Assembly: GCF_020497125.1 (NCBI RefSeq)
Contig: NC_059080.1
Location: 68,678,618-68,742,617, forward strand
From: Mauremys mutica
Lineage: Eukaryota; Chordata; Testudines; Geoemydidae
Length of the DNA stretch: 64,000 nt
Direction of reading: 5' to 3'
This document shows positions 48,613-59,640 of the stretch, piece by piece (position 1 is the stretch's first letter; every line of letters begins with the position of its first letter). The notes beneath the pieces are model-generated. The model had not been told where the DNA came from, made no database searches, and worked only from the letters and a program-made list of their open reading frames with translations. A program made the position numbers and the translations under genes.

Positions 48613-49395
48613 GTGAAGGCTGTTACGAACACAACTTTGTCCTTCAGACTGCCACCCACTCCGGCCAGGGGGGCATGGAGGCAATGTGCCATAGCATGGC
48701 TCAACCTGGCTAATGCTTTTGGATTGATGCCCCACCAGCATGTTTTTGCAACGCTGCAAGAGATCAGGATGCCTGAAAATTTTTTCCAACTAGTCTGGGA
48801 ATTTTATGAAGGCTCCATGGAAGGAGAGACACCTGAAATTCCTATCCATAGTGGCGTGAAGCAAGGCTGCCCCCTGAGCCCCATCGTTTTCAACTTAGCC
48901 ATGGAGCCGCTCATTCAAGCGATCTCCAGCAGTCTAGGCGGTTTCAATCTATACGACAACAGAGTGAATATCCTGGCCTACACAGACGATCTGGTCCTGA
49001 TTGCAGACAACCCCAAGAGTCTCCAACAAATGCTTGACATCACCAGCCAGGCTGCCAACTGGATGGGACTCTGCTTCAGTGCCAAGAAGTGTGCATCCCT
49101 TCATATTGATGGCAGTAGAAGGGATTTGGCCCAGGCAACGTCTTTTCAGATCCAGGGTGAACCTATGATCTTCCTTGAGGATGGACAGGCATACCAACAT
49201 CTTGGCACGCTGACGGGTTTCTGCGTCCAGCAGACACCTGAGGATACCATCATGGAGATCCTACGAGATGTGGCCAAGATCGACTCCTCCCTATTGGCAC
49301 CATGGCAGAAGATCAAAGCCTTGAACACTCTCCTGATCCCCTGTATCTTATTCATCCTGAGGGGATCTGCCGTGGCGAAGGTACCTCTGAACTAG
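48613..49395 (+). pseudogene. R2-like reverse transcriptase domain
   Basis: One open stretch of 260 codons with GVKQGCPLSPIVFNLAMEPL, then LAYTDDLVLIA (the catalytic box, here YTDD, at 48979-48990) and CFSAKKCASLHIDGS. It ends at a stop after AVAKVPLN, beyond which the same protein continues (RASNEPVYISHRQGGANIP), so the stop is a disabling mutation. Confidence 0.8.
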
Positions 49396-49887
49396 GCAGA
49401 CAGCACCATCCGGCAGCTGGTAAAGGAGTGGATGTTTCTTCCCCAGAGGGCCAGCAATGAACCAGTGTACATCTCGCACAGGCAGGGTGGCGCCAACATC
49501 CCTCGAATGGGTGATCTGTGTGACGTTGCTGTGATCACTCACATCTTCTGCCTTCTGACGTGCCTGGACACCAAGGTGAGGACCATTGCGGAGAGTGCTC
49601 TGCAGGATGCCGTCAAGAAGCGAATCGCCAGGACCCCCTCCAACAAGATGTCACCACCTACCTGAGCGGCTTGCTGGCAGGTGAATTTGGAAGAGATGGG
49701 GGAGACTTTGCTTCGCTCTGGACTTGTGCCTGCAACACTACGTGATGACTGGAGAAGTGTATCAGCTGCCACTGGATGTGGTGCGAGGAATGCCAGGAGC
49801 TGGGAGTCCTGGTGCCACAAGTGAAGACTACAGATCACTCTATCATCACTCTGAGAGCTAGAACCATGCTGGAGAGAACCCCGAAGG
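49396..49887 (+). pseudogene. R2-like linker region after the in-frame stop
   Basis: Continues with RASNEPVYISHRQGG and GDLCDVAVITHIFCLLTCLD, then frames shift near 49660. Matches the region between the reverse transcriptase and endonuclease of R2-type proteins by general layout. Confidence 0.65.
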
Positions 49888-50326
49888 CAGGGCCGGCTCC
49901 AGAGCCCAGCGGGGCAAGCACCTGCCTGGGGCGGCCCTTTCCCGGGGGGGCGGCAGGCTGGGCCGGCGGACCTGCCGCAGTCATGCCTGCGGGAGGTCCA
50001 CCGGAGCCCCGGGAGGACCGGACCTGCCGCAGGCATGACTGCGGAGGGGATGCTCGGCCGGCGGCTCCAGTGGACCTCCCGCAGGCATGACTGCGGACGG
50101 TTCGCTGGTCCCGCGGCTCGGCTGGACCTCCCGCAGGCATGACTGCGGCAGCTCAACCGGAGCCGCCGGACCTGCGAACCGCCCGCAGCTGCGGGAGGTC
50201 CAGCCGAGCCGCGCGACCAGCGGACCCTCTGCAGTCATGCCCGCGGGAGGTCCGCTGCTCCCGCGGCTCAGGGGCGCCTCCCGGGCATGACTGCTTGGGG
50301 CGGCCAAAAACCTAGAGCCGCCCCTG
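49888..50326. mobile_element. hAT-type MITE with perfect 8-bp target duplication
   Basis: TIRs CAGGGCCGGCTCCAGAG and CTAGAGCCGCCCCTG. CCCGAAGG is repeated at 49880-49887 and 50327-50334. GC-rich interior with several CTCCCGCAGGCATGACTGCG-like tandem words. Confidence 0.92.
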
Positions 50327-50334
50327 CCCGAAGG

Positions 50335-51049
50335 ATGCCATCCACTGCTAATATGTGGAAAATCTGAAACGGAAGCCGGACCAGGGCAAGGCATTCGAGG
50401 TGACGTGCAAGTGGGATGCCAGCAACCACTTCCTCCCCAGGGGCAGCTTCACCCAATTTGCTGACTGGAGGTTCATCCACAGGGTCTGCCTCAGCTACGT
50501 CCCACTGAACAGAGCCGTCCACCACGGGAATCGGGACAAGCAATACAGAAAGTGTGGCTACACCAACGAAACAGTACCCCACATCCTTTGTAGCTACAGG
50601 CCCCATTCGAGAGCTTGTCAGCTGCAACACAACACCATCCAAGATCACCTGGTCAGAGCCATCCTGCCACCCATGGGGAAGGTTGCCGTAAACTCCGCCA
50701 TCCCAGGAACCAACAGCCAACCGCAACCGGACATTGTCATCACCAACAAGGACCGGAAGAAGATCATCATGGTGGACATCACAGTGCTGATCGAGAACAG
50801 GACCCCGGCCTTCCACAATGCCCGAGCTTGAAATATGCCCCTCTAGATGAAACCTTGAGAGTTAAGGTCCAGACACACACACTGATCGTCAGAGCCTTGG
50901 GCACATGGGACCCCAGTAATGAGCAAGTGCTGAGAGAATGCGGAATTGGTCAATGCTATGCCTGGCTGATGCGGCAACTCATGGTGTCGGATGCCATCAG
51001 GTGGTCAAGGGACATCTACATAGAACACATCACTGGACATTGGCAATAG
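50335..51049 (+). pseudogene. R2-like zinc-knuckle and restriction-like endonuclease region
   Basis: Contains QYRKCGYTNETVPHILC, where the usual first Cys of the C-x2-C knuckle reads Tyr, and later QPDIVITNKDRKKIIMVDIT, which matches the PD...D core of the restriction-like endonuclease of R2-group elements. A frame change near 50830 separates this from the C-terminal SDAIRWSRDIYIEHITGHWQ. Confidence 0.75.
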
Positions 51050-51335
51050 CAGGAGGGATGAGCTGGAGTGCCAATGAGAAGCGCAGTCAGGAAAGTAACT
51101 GAAATAATTTCCTCATGTATTGTATTTACTAAATGGACAAACAACCTTTTGCGAACAGGGGCTGCTAACAGGGAGTTTCGCAAGGGAGTTTGGAAGGGGA
51201 GTGGGAAGGGAGCAGGAGTCCCTCGCTGGCCGTAACCCCTTCCCTGTGGCCCCCCCCTAAAATCCTAAAACCTATAAACCAAACTACATTCCAAAACTAC
51301 TTTCCGTAAACCACCCTTTCACTAACTAGGAGACA

Positions 51336-52259
51336 ATGCAGGCAGAAGCCCAGCAGCAGAGTGGGGGCTATCCAGTTTATTGCGCTGACTGTCGCATGTA
51401 TGATTACCTGCCCTGTGGGCGGGTGGCGTATGTGTGCAGTCGGTGCAAGGAGCTCCTGGCCCTCAGAGACCATGTACGGACTTTGGAGGCCAGGGTGGCG
51501 GAACTGGAGGAGCTGAGAGAGGCAGAGAGGTATGTTGATGAGGCTTTCCGGGACACTGTAGAATTGTCCCACCTCCGCTTAGACAGCTCCTGTGCTGTTG
51601 AGGAGGAAGAAGGGCCCAGGGAAGTAGAGCAGTCAATGGGAGCAGAGGGAAACCTTCCCGTAGTTGGGACCCTCCTTCCAGATGGTGCTGGGGTTGCCTC
51701 TCGCACTGAGGTTGCCTCTCCGGGGGAGGGAACTCCAGTTTCTAGGAAAAGGCAGGTGTTAGTAATGGGAGATTCGATTATTAGAAATGTAGATAGCTGG
51801 GTCTGTGATGACCGGGAGAACCGTATGGTGACTTGCCTGCCTGGTGTGAAGGTTGCGGATCTCTCGAGGCATCTAGATAGACTTATGTGTAGTGCTGGGG
51901 AGGAGCCGGTGGTCGTGGTACATGTAGGTACCAATGACATAGGGAAGGGTAGGAGAGATGTCCTGGAAGCCAAATTTAGGCTGCTAGGGAAGAGACTGAA
52001 ATCCAGGACCTCTATGGTGGCATTTTCAGAAATGCTCCCAGTTCCACGCGCAGGGCCAGGTAGGCAGGCAGAGCTTCAGAGTCTCAATGCGTGGATGAGA
52101 CGATGGTGTAGAGAGGAGGGGTTCACTTTCATTAGGAACTGGGGAAACTTCTGGGATGGGAGGAGCCTATACAGGAGAGATGGGCTCCACCTAATCCAAA
52201 GTGGAACCAGACTGCTGGCACTAAACATTAAAAAGGTTGTAGAGCAGTTTTTAAACTAG
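51336..52259 (+). CDS. CR1 ORF1 protein with esterase-like domain
   Basis: 307 residues. The N-terminal part (about residues 10-45) has a Cys-rich finger ([14 protein letters not shown], then VCSRCKELL), followed by a coiled-coil-like stretch ([16 protein letters not shown]). From about residue 135 an SGNH-type esterase domain begins with [14 protein letters not shown], where Ser of GDSI is the likely nucleophile, continues [12 protein letters not shown] and ends near [12 protein letters not shown] with the Asp-x-x-His pair. This layout is known for CR1 ORF1 proteins, which bind RNA in the ribonucleoprotein. Complete, no stop. Confidence 0.88.
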   Translation: MQAEAQQQSGGYPVYCADCRMYDYLPCGRVAYVCSRCKELLALRDHVRTLEARVAELEELREAERYVDEAFRDTVELSHLRLDSSCAVEEEEGPREVEQSMGAEGNLPVVGTLLPDGAGVASRTEVASPGEGTPVSRKRQVLVMGDSIIRNVDSWVCDDRENRMVTCLPGVKVADLSRHLDRLMCSAGEEPVVVVHVGTNDIGKGRRDVLEAKFRLLGKRLKSRTSMVAFSEMLPVPRAGPGRQAELQSLNAWMRRWCREEGFTFIRNWGNFWDGRSLYRRDGLHLIQSGTRLLALNIKKVVEQFLN

Positions 52260-52294
52260 GAGATGGGGGAAAGCCGACTGCTGCAGAGGAGCGT

Positions 52295-55270
52295 GTGGAT
52301 CGGACACCGACTTCTCTTAGGGGAGAGTCTGATGATAGAGAATCTCCAGGTTATAGTCAGGAGCAGAGGAATGAGAAGTATAATGTAAGGGCCGGATCAG
52401 ATGATAAACAGTCACATAAAAAAGAATCTGGCACATCAGAAAAAGGCAGGCTAATAAACAGGGACAAGTTTTTAAAGTGCTTGTACACAAATGCCAGAAG
52501 TCTAAATAATAAGATGGGTGAACTAGAGTGCCTCGTGATAAAGGAGGATATAGATATAATAGGCATCACAGAAACCTGGTGGACTGAGAGCAATCAATGG
52601 GACACAATCATTCCGGGGTACAAAATATATCGGAAGGACAGAACAGGCCGTGCAGGGGGAGGAGTGGCACTATATGTTAAAGAAAGTGTAGATTCAAATG
52701 AAGTAAAAATCTTAAGCGAATCCACAGGTTCCATAGAGTCTCTATGGATAGAAATTTCATGCTCTAGTAAAAATATAACAGTAGGGATCTATTATCGACC
52801 ACCTGACCAGGACAGTAATAGTGATGATGAAATGCTAAGGGAAATTAGAGAGGCTATCAAAATTAAGAACCCAATAATAGTGGGGGATTTCAATTATCCC
52901 CATATTGACTGGGAACATTTCACTTTAGGACGAAATGCGGAGATAAAATTTCTGGATACTTTAAATGACTGCTTCATGGAGCAGCTGGTACGGGAACCCA
53001 CAAGGGGAGAGGCGACTCTAGATTTAATCCTGAGTGGAGCGCAGGAGCTGGTCCAAGAGCTAACTATAGCAGGACCGCTTGGAAATAGTGACCATAATAC
53101 AATAGCATTCAACATCCCTGTGGTGGGAAGAACATCTCAACTGCCCAACACTGTGGCCTTTAATTTCAAAAGGGGGAACTATACAAAAATGAGGGGGTTA
53201 GTTAGACAAAAGTTAAAAGGTACAGTGACTAAAGTGAAATCCCTGCAAGTTGCATGGGCCCTTTTTAAAGACACCATAATAGAGGCCCAACTTCAATGTA
53301 TACCCCAAATTAAGAAAAACAGTAAAAGAACTAAAAAAGAGCCACCGTGGCTTAACAACCATGTAAAAGAAGCAGTGAGAGATAAAAAGACTTCCTTTAA
53401 AAAGTGGAAGTCAAATCCTAGTGAGGCAAATAGAAAGGAGCACAAACACTGCCAACTTAAGTGCAAGAGTGTAATAAGAAAAGCCAAAGAGGAGTTTGAA
53501 GAACGGCTAGCCAAAAACTCCAAAGGTAATAACAAAATGTTTTTTAAGTACATCAGAAGCAGGAAGCCTGCTAAACAACCAGTGGGGCCCCTTGATGATC
53601 AAAATTCAAAAGGAGCGCTTAAAGATGATAAAGTCATTGCGGAGAAACTAAATGGATTCTTTGCTTCAGTCTTCACGGCTGAGGATGTTAGGGAGATTCC
53701 CAAACCTGAGCTGGCTTTTGTAGGTGACAAATCTGAGGAACTGTCACAGATTGAAGTGTCACTAGAGGAGGTTTTGGAATTAATTGATAAACTCAACATT
53801 AACAAGTCACCGGGACCAGATGGCATTCACCCAAGAGTTCTGAAAGAACTCAAATGTGAAGTTGCGGAACTATTAACTAAGGTTTGTAACCTGTCCTTTA
53901 AATCGGCTTCGGTACCCAATGACTGGAAGTTAGCTAATGTAACGCCAATATTTAAAAAGGGCTCTAGGGGTGATCCCGGCAATTACAGACCGGTAAGTCT
54001 AACGTCGGTACCGGGCAAATTAGTTGAAACAATAGTAAAGAATAAAATTGTCAGACACATAGAAAAACATAAACTCTTGAGCAATAGTCAACATGTTTTC
54101 TGTAAAGGGAAATCGTGTCTTACTAATCTATTAGAGTTCTTTGAAGGGGTCAACAAACATGTGGACAAGGGGGATCCGGTGGACATAGTGTACTTAGATT
54201 TCCAGAAAGCCTTTGACAAGGTCCCTCACCAAAGGCTCTTACGTAAATTAAGCTGTCATGGGATAAAAGGAAAGGTCCTTTCATGGACTGAAAACTGGTT
54301 AAAGGACAGGGAACAAAGGGTAGGAATTAATGGTAAATTCTCAGAATGGAGAGGGGTAACTAGTGGTGTTCCCCAAGGGTCAGTCCTAGGACCAATCCTA
54401 TTCAATTTATTCATAAATGATCTGGAGAAAGGGGTAAACAGTGAGGTGGCAAAGTTTGCAGATGATACTAAACTACTCAAGATAGTTAAGACCAAAGCAG
54501 ATTGTGAAGAACTTCAAAAAGATCTCACAAAACTAAGTGATTGGGCAACAAAATGGCAAATGAAATTTAATGTGGATAAATGTAAAGTAATGCACATTGG
54601 AAAAAATAACCCCAACTATACATACAACATGATGGGGGCTAATTTAGCTACAACGAGTCAGGAAAAAGATCTTGGAGTTATCGTGGATAGTTTTCTGAAG
54701 ATGTCCACGCAGTGTGCAGAGGCGGTCAAAAAAGCAAACAGGATGTTAGGAATCATTAAAAAGGGGATAGAGAATAAGACTGAGAATATATTATTGCCCT
54801 TATATAAATCCATGGTACGCCCACATCTCGAATACTGTGTACAGATGTGGTCTCCTCACCTCAAAAAAGATATTCTAGCACTAGAAAAGGTTCAGAAAAG
54901 AGCAACTAAAATGATTAGGGGTTTGGAGAGGGTCCCATATGAGGAAAGATTAAAGAGGCTAGGACTCTTCAGTTTGGAAAAGAGAAGACTAAGGGGGGAC
55001 ATGATAGAGGTATATAAAATCATGAGTGATGTTGAGAAAGTGGATAAGGAAAAGTTATTTACTTATTCCCATAATACAAGAACTAGGGGTCACCAAATGA
55101 AATTAATAGGCAGCAGGTTTAAAACAAATAAAAGGAAGTTCTTCTTCACGCAGCACACAGTCAACTTGTGGAACTCCTTACCTGAGGAGGTTGTGAAGGC
55201 TAGGACTATAACAATGTTTAAAAGGGGACTGGATAAATTCATGGTGGCTAAGTCCATAAATGGCTATTAG
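52295..55270 (+). CDS. CR1 ORF2 protein: AP endonuclease and reverse transcriptase
   Basis: 991 uninterrupted residues. An apurinic-type endonuclease comes first, with [43 protein letters not shown] and SDHNTIAFN. The reverse transcriptase follows with [45 protein letters not shown] and the catalytic FADD (54455-54466). The C-terminal part has [20 protein letters not shown]. The endonuclease nicks the target and the polymerase copies the element's RNA there. All expected catalytic boxes are present; I cannot test activity. Confidence 0.92.
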   Translation: MDRTPTSLRGESDDRESPGYSQEQRNEKYNVRAGSDDKQSHKKESGTSEKGRLINRDKFLKCLYTNARSLNNKMGELECLVIKEDIDIIGITETWWTESNQWDTIIPGYKIYRKDRTGRAGGGVALYVKESVDSNEVKILSESTGSIESLWIEISCSSKNITVGIYYRPPDQDSNSDDEMLREIREAIKIKNPIIVGDFNYPHIDWEHFTLGRNAEIKFLDTLNDCFMEQLVREPTRGEATLDLILSGAQELVQELTIAGPLGNSDHNTIAFNIPVVGRTSQLPNTVAFNFKRGNYTKMRGLVRQKLKGTVTKVKSLQVAWALFKDTIIEAQLQCIPQIKKNSKRTKKEPPWLNNHVKEAVRDKKTSFKKWKSNPSEANRKEHKHCQLKCKSVIRKAKEEFEERLAKNSKGNNKMFFKYIRSRKPAKQPVGPLDDQNSKGALKDDKVIAEKLNGFFASVFTAEDVREIPKPELAFVGDKSEELSQIEVSLEEVLELIDKLNINKSPGPDGIHPRVLKELKCEVAELLTKVCNLSFKSASVPNDWKLANVTPIFKKGSRGDPGNYRPVSLTSVPGKLVETIVKNKIVRHIEKHKLLSNSQHVFCKGKSCLTNLLEFFEGVNKHVDKGDPVDIVYLDFQKAFDKVPHQRLLRKLSCHGIKGKVLSWTENWLKDREQRVGINGKFSEWRGVTSGVPQGSVLGPILFNLFINDLEKGVNSEVAKFADDTKLLKIVKTKADCEELQKDLTKLSDWATKWQMKFNVDKCKVMHIGKNNPNYTYNMMGANLATTSQEKDLGVIVDSFLKMSTQCAEAVKKANRMLGIIKKGIENKTENILLPLYKSMVRPHLEYCVQMWSPHLKKDILALEKVQKRATKMIRGLERVPYEERLKRLGLFSLEKRRLRGDMIEVYKIMSDVEKVDKEKLFTYSHNTRTRGHQMKLIGSRFKTNKRKFFFTQHTVNLWNSLPEEVVKARTITMFKRGLDKFMVAKSINGY

Positions 55271-55489
55271 CCAGGATGGGTAAGAATGGTGTCCCTAGCC
55301 TCTGTTCGTCAGAGGATGGAGATGGATGGCAGGAGAGAGATCACTTGATCATTGCCTGTTAGGTTCACTCCCTCAGGGGCACCTGGCATTGGCCACTGTC
55401 GGTAGACAGATACTGGGCTAGATGGACCTTTGGTCTGACCCGGTATGGCCTTTCTTATGTTGTTCTTATGTTCTTAACCTAATTCTCAA

Positions 55490-55826
55490 TTACTGAGGGA
55501 CAATCTCCTCTCATTGATATATTTTGCTTTCTACATCCAAATCTCCTTACAACTTTTCATGAGTGATGTACCCAATTATTCAGATTCTAATATCTAAACT
55601 GTATTGTTAAATCTATTCACCTAAATTTGGGTAATTGCTGATTATGTAGTCTATGTATCATATGACTTTTAAAACTAACTTTATATTTGTGGATAATCTA
55701 AGCACTATACCCAGATGTACAGACACTTTTCCCCCAACCTATGGATTATATACTTTTTTTTAACATTAGCTTTAATAAAATTTTAAAATCTGTTCTTATC
55801 AGTTTAACAGTACCCTCCTGTAGCTG
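55490..55826 (+). other. AT-rich segment between the CR1 and the LTR-like right end
   Basis: AT-rich, with CTTTAATAAAATTTTAAAAT near 55770. It could be part of another LTR or of the interrupted element; I cannot place it. Confidence 0.35.
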
Positions 55827-55850
55827 TCTGGCCTGACCCCATCACACCAG

Positions 55851-56642
55851 TCAGCTTAACTTCTGTACCTGGAAAGATAATGAAACAAATAATTAAGTAA
55901 TCAATTTGCAGACATCTAGAAGGTAATAAGGTGATAAGTAACAGTCAGCATGGATTGTCAAAAACAAATTATGTCAAATCAACCTGATAGCTTTTTTTTG
56001 AGAGGGTAACAAGCCTTGTGGATAGGGGGAAAGTGGTAGACGTGGTATATCTTGACGTTAGTAAAGCTTTTGATACTGTCTTGCATGACCTTCTCATAAA
56101 CAAACTAGGGAAATGCAACCTAGATGGAGCTACTATAAAGTGGGTGCAAAACTGGTTGGATGTACTAGCAGGAGTGTTGTAAGCAAGACATGAGAAGTAA
56201 TTCTTCTTCTCTACTCTGTGCTGATTAGGCCTCAACTGGCGTATTGTGTCCAGTTCTGGGCACCACATTTCAGGAAGGAAGTTGACAAATTGGAGAGAGT
56301 CCAGAGAAGAGCAACAAAAACGATTAAAGGTCTAGAAAACATGACCTATGAGGAAAGATTGAAAAAACTGGGTTTGTTTAGTCTGGAAAAGAGAAGACTG
56401 AGAGGGAACATGATAACAGTTTTCAAGTACATAAAAGGTTGTTACAAGGAGGAGGAAGAAAAATAGTTTTTCTTAACCTCTGAGGTTAGGATAAGAAGCA
56501 ATGGGCTTAAACTGCAGCAAGGGATGTTAGGAAGTTTTTCCTAATGGCCAGCCTAACTGTCAGAGTGGTTAAGCACTGGAGTAAATTGCCTAGGAAGGTT
56601 GTGGAATCTCCATCATCAGAGATTTTTAAGAACAGTTTACAC
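55851..56642 (+). pseudogene. Old CR1 ORF2 remnant, right part
   Basis: Directly after the 8-kb insertion the text for LTSVPGKIM follows on from NYRPV at 47819. It continues with YLDVSKAFDTVLHDLL, a deletion, then [19 protein letters not shown] and [18 protein letters not shown], up to the insertion at 56643. Several stops and one internal deletion make it non-functional. Confidence 0.85.
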
Positions 56643-57807
56643 CAATGATTTTAAAACTTTTTTTCTGGTGACTCAGTGGAAGAAAATTGTTGATGACCAT
56701 GACCCAGTGGAGCTGGCGATGAAGGGCTTGGGATGTGGAAGGGGGTCAGGGCTGGGGCAGAGGGTTGGGGTGTGGGGGTGAGGGCTGCGGGGTGGGGCCA
56801 AGAATTAGGGGTTCAAGGTATGGGAAGGGGCTGTGGGCTAGGACAGGGGGTTGGGGTGCAGAAGGGGGTCAGGGCTCTGGGTGCAGGCTCTGGGATGGAG
56901 CCAGAGATGAGGGGTTTGGAGTGCAGGAAGGGGCTCCAGGTTTGGGGGGGCTTGGGGATGGGACAGGGGATTGAGGTACAGGGTTAGGGCACAGGCTTTT
57001 ACGGGTGGCTTCCGGTCAGCGGCATAGTGGGAGTGCTAAGGCAGGCTTCCTGCCTGTCTTGGCACCGTGGGCCACACTGCGCCTTGGAAGCAGCCAGCAG
57101 CAGGTCCGGCTCCTAGGTGGAGGTGCACAAGAGAATCCGCACGGCTCTCACCCACAGGCATCGCCCCTTCCCCCAGCCAGGGCCGCCCGGGGGGGGGCAA
57201 GAGGTGCAATTTGCCCCGGGTCCCGCCAGGGCCCCCACGAGAGTTTTTCGGGGCCCCTGGAGCGGGGTCCTTCACTCGCTCTGAGGGGCCCGGAAAACTC
57301 TTGCAGGGCCCGGCCCCCCGGAGCTTCTCCCGGTCTTTGCCAGCGGGGGGTCCTTCCACTCTGGGGCGGAAGGACCCCCCGCCGGCGAATTACTGCCGAA
57401 GTGGGACCCACCGCCGAAATGCAGCCGGGTCTTCGGCGGTATTTCGGCAGCGTGGGGGGCCCTTCCGTTCCGGGACCTGCCGCCGAAGTGCCCCGAAGAC
57501 CCGCGGCTGGGGCCCCCTGCCGCCGAATTACCGCCGAAGACCCGGCTGCGCTTCGGCGGCGGGTCCTGCTTCGGTGGCAGGGGGCCCCCGCTGCAGGCCT
57601 TTGGGGCACTTCGGCGGCGGGTCCCGGAACGGAAGGGGCCCCCCCGCCGCCGAATTACCGCCAAAGCGGGCCCCCCCCTGCCGCCGAAGACCCCAGGCCC
57701 CCGGAATCCTCTGGGCGGCCCTGCCCCCAGTTCCCATTGCCCACGACCCAGTGCCTTACATTCCTCAACCCAGTCCTAGGTCGCGACCCACAGTCTGAAA
57801 ATCACTA
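56643..57807. mobile_element. Large degenerate hAT-like element
   Basis: Ends CAATGATTTTAAAACTTTTT and CAGTCTGAAAATCACTA are eroded inverted repeats of the CAGTGGTTCTCAAAC class. The flanks GTTTACAC and GGTTAGAC agree at 6 of 8. G-rich left part; a second hAT MITE lies inside (57178-57723). Confidence 0.65.
57178..57723. mobile_element. hAT-type MITE nested in another hAT-like element
   Basis: TIRs CAGGGCCGCCCGGG and CTGGGCGGCCCTG. Flanks CCCCCAGC and CCCCCAGT match at 7 of 8. GC-rich interior with repeated GCCGCCGAA and CTTCGGCGG words, which hold long open frames on several strands. The 267-codon frame here is not a gene. Confidence 0.85.
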
Positions 57808-57815
57808 GGTTAGAC

Positions 57816-57912
57816 AACACCTGTCAGTAATGGTTTAGATAATACTTAGTCCTGCTACGAGTCCAGGGGACTGGGCTAGATGACCTCTCAAGGTCCCTTC
57901 CAGTTCTTTGAT
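57816..57912 (+). repeat. 3' end of the old CR1
   Basis: CTGTCAGTAATGGTTTAGAT, then GGGCTAGATGACCTCTCAAG and GTCCCTTCCAGTTCTTTGAT are a typical CR1 3'UTR, continuing the copy cut at 56642. Confidence 0.8.
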
Positions 57913-58029
57913 ACATTCTCACCGCTTCCACCAGTTAAGAACAAAAATGGAAAATACTGCCAGGATATTGAAACACAACTTAAGTGTTGGCATGAGCATT
58001 TTTATGAATTAATGGAACAGGTAATAATT

Positions 58030-58208
58030 GGAGATATACTGATCTCCTAGAAATGGAAGGGACCTTGAAAGGTTATTGAGTCCAGCCCCCTGCCTTCACT
58101 AGCAGGACCAATTTTTGCCCCAGATCCCTAAGTGGCCCCCCTCAAGAATTGAACTCACAACCCTGGGTTTAGCAGGCCAATGCTCAAACCACTGAGCTAT
58201 CCCTCCCC
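58030..58208 (-). repeat. tRNA-derived SINE, minus strand
   Basis: Same element as 19885-20057: AACTCACAACCCTGGGTTTA, then CCACTGAGCTATCCCTCCC at the head side, and GGAAGGGACCTTGAAAGG at the 3' side. Slightly diverged. Confidence 0.85.
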
Positions 58209-58209
58209 C

Positions 58210-59640
58210 CAACCAAGATGTAAACTACAATTTAATCCAGAAATGAACCCAGCAGAAAACTGGTCAGTGACAGCAGAGGAAATGATGCTTGAGGTCAAAC
58301 AGTTACAAAATGATAAATGGTCTTGACAAGATTTAGTTCACCGGCTTCATTGAGTTGTCTTAAAAGTTTGGGAAAGCAGCCACATTCCAGAAGGTTGGAA
58401 AAGGGGCTGCATCATCCCTTTTTTTTAAAAAAGGAGAGGAATTAGATTGCTCAAATTATAAGGGAATAATACTGCTGTCAGGCTCAGGGAAGGTGTTTAT
58501 GATCTTATTATTGAACCAACTGAAATACTATCTTAACCCAGAATTGAGAAACAATCAGTGTGTTTTCTGTACAGGTCGATCTACAATCCATGTTATATAT
58601 GCTCTGCAGAATGTTACTGTAAACCGACAAAAGAAAGTTAACATTGCGTTTATAGATGGCAGATGCTTTTGACTCAGTAATGTGGATACTTCTACCCCGT
58701 ATGAGGTGCCGGAGGACTTAGTGTGCTGCTGGTAGAGGAACTGGTAGAGGAACTGTACCATGGTACATTTAGCTGTGTGAGGACCAACATTGTTGTATTA
58801 GATTGGTTTTCAGAAGACTCAAGAATATACTAGGGATGCATTTTCTCACCTGTGTTATTTAATGTTCTAATCTTAGGACAAAGCTGATTGAGGCCACAGT
58901 AGGAGGTCTGAAAGTTAAAGATTCATCTTTAGAGGATCCTGAGTACATGGATGATATAGCCTTACTGACCAACTACAGCTAATGCTGGAAGAGCTGCAAA
59001 AAACTGCAGAATCAATGGGACTTAAGATCAGCAATGATAAAACCAAAGCTATTTATTTTCTATAAAATGGAAATGAATGACCTGCCAGTGCTGCATAAAG
59101 ATGACAATGACAGTGAATGGATGAATAATTTTATTTATCTGGGGAGTCAGTTGACAGCAGGAGCGTCTATAAGAAAAGAAGTAAAATGCTGAATTGGTCT
59201 TGCCTCAATGGCATTTCAGCATCTTCAGAGGTATCTGTCTGGATGGCAGGATGTCTGTATGACAACTAAGGTGCGAGTTTTCAATGTGATGGTGATGACA
59301 ACAGCCGACGAGAGATATCGTTTTCAGTGTCAAAGGTTTTATGGTGTATTCTTAATATCTGTTGGTTTGATTTTGTCACAAATGAGGAGATAATTAGATG
59401 ACCCCAGCAAGTTGCAGTCTTCCAACAGTTGAGAACAAGATGACTGCAATGTTCATGTCCAACATGCAGAAGTAACCTTTTTACAGAAGGTTTACAAAGC
59501 TGAGCTTGAAGGAAGTAGAGAATAAGGCTGACCATGAATGAGGTTGGAAGGTGCAATTTTAAGGGATTTAAGAAGCCTAAATCCTCCCACACTGACTCTT
59601 GCTGAAGAAAAAAGACTTACAAGGACTGTTCAAGATGGAA
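58210..59640 (+). pseudogene. Degenerate RTE-like reverse transcriptase
   Basis: Broken frames hold IPEGWKRGCIIPF, then YLNPELRNNQCVFCTGRS, a catalytic-type YMDDIALL (YMDD at 58944-58955), then FIYLGSQLTAG and LASMAFQHLQRYLSGW. The order and the YLGS block fit the RTE clade of non-LTR elements, though other clades share it. Many stops; no function expected. Confidence 0.6.

Larger units (their letters stand above)
48530..51150 (+). mobile_element. R2-clade non-LTR retrotransposon, 5'-truncated and damaged
   Basis: Encodes a reverse transcriptase followed by a restriction-like endonuclease region, the layout of R2-type elements. The 3' flank after the stop at 51049 is probably its 3'UTR, ending where the CR1 begins. 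An hAT MITE (49888-50326) interrupts it. R2 elements are usually found in 28S rDNA; this copy is not. Confidence 0.75.
51155..55480 (+). mobile_element. Full-length CR1 non-LTR retrotransposon
   Basis: A GC-moderate 5'UTR from about 51155 precedes two open ORFs separated by 35 nt, followed by a 3'UTR ending TTCTTATGTTGTTCTTATG. Both ORFs are uninterrupted, which is uncommon for CR1 copies. It lies right after the R2-like 3' end. The 5' start is an estimate. Confidence 0.9.
47820..55846. mobile_element. Compound 8-kb insertion with LTR-like ends and 4-bp duplication
   Basis: The left edge starts TGTGACAAAGCTTCC and the right edge ends CCTGACCCCATCACA, with CCAG on both sides (47816-47819, 55847-55850). 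TG...CA ends plus a short duplication fit an LTR (class I endogenous retroviruses give 4-5 bp) or an unidentified DNA element. The unit is itself split near 48385 by later insertions. No gag, pol or env text of a retrovirus is visible in it. Confidence 0.7.

Noticed and set aside
49539..50394. Minus-strand frames of 205 and 137 codons
   Set aside because: Antisense of the R2-like element and its GC-rich hAT insertion.
47820..55846. A complete endogenous retrovirus between the TG...CA ends
   Set aside because: No gag, protease, integrase or envelope text is present; the interior consists of non-LTR elements and a MITE.
57005..57808. 267-codon open frame
   Set aside because: Falls in two nested GC-rich hAT-like elements; long frames also occur in other frames of the same stretch.
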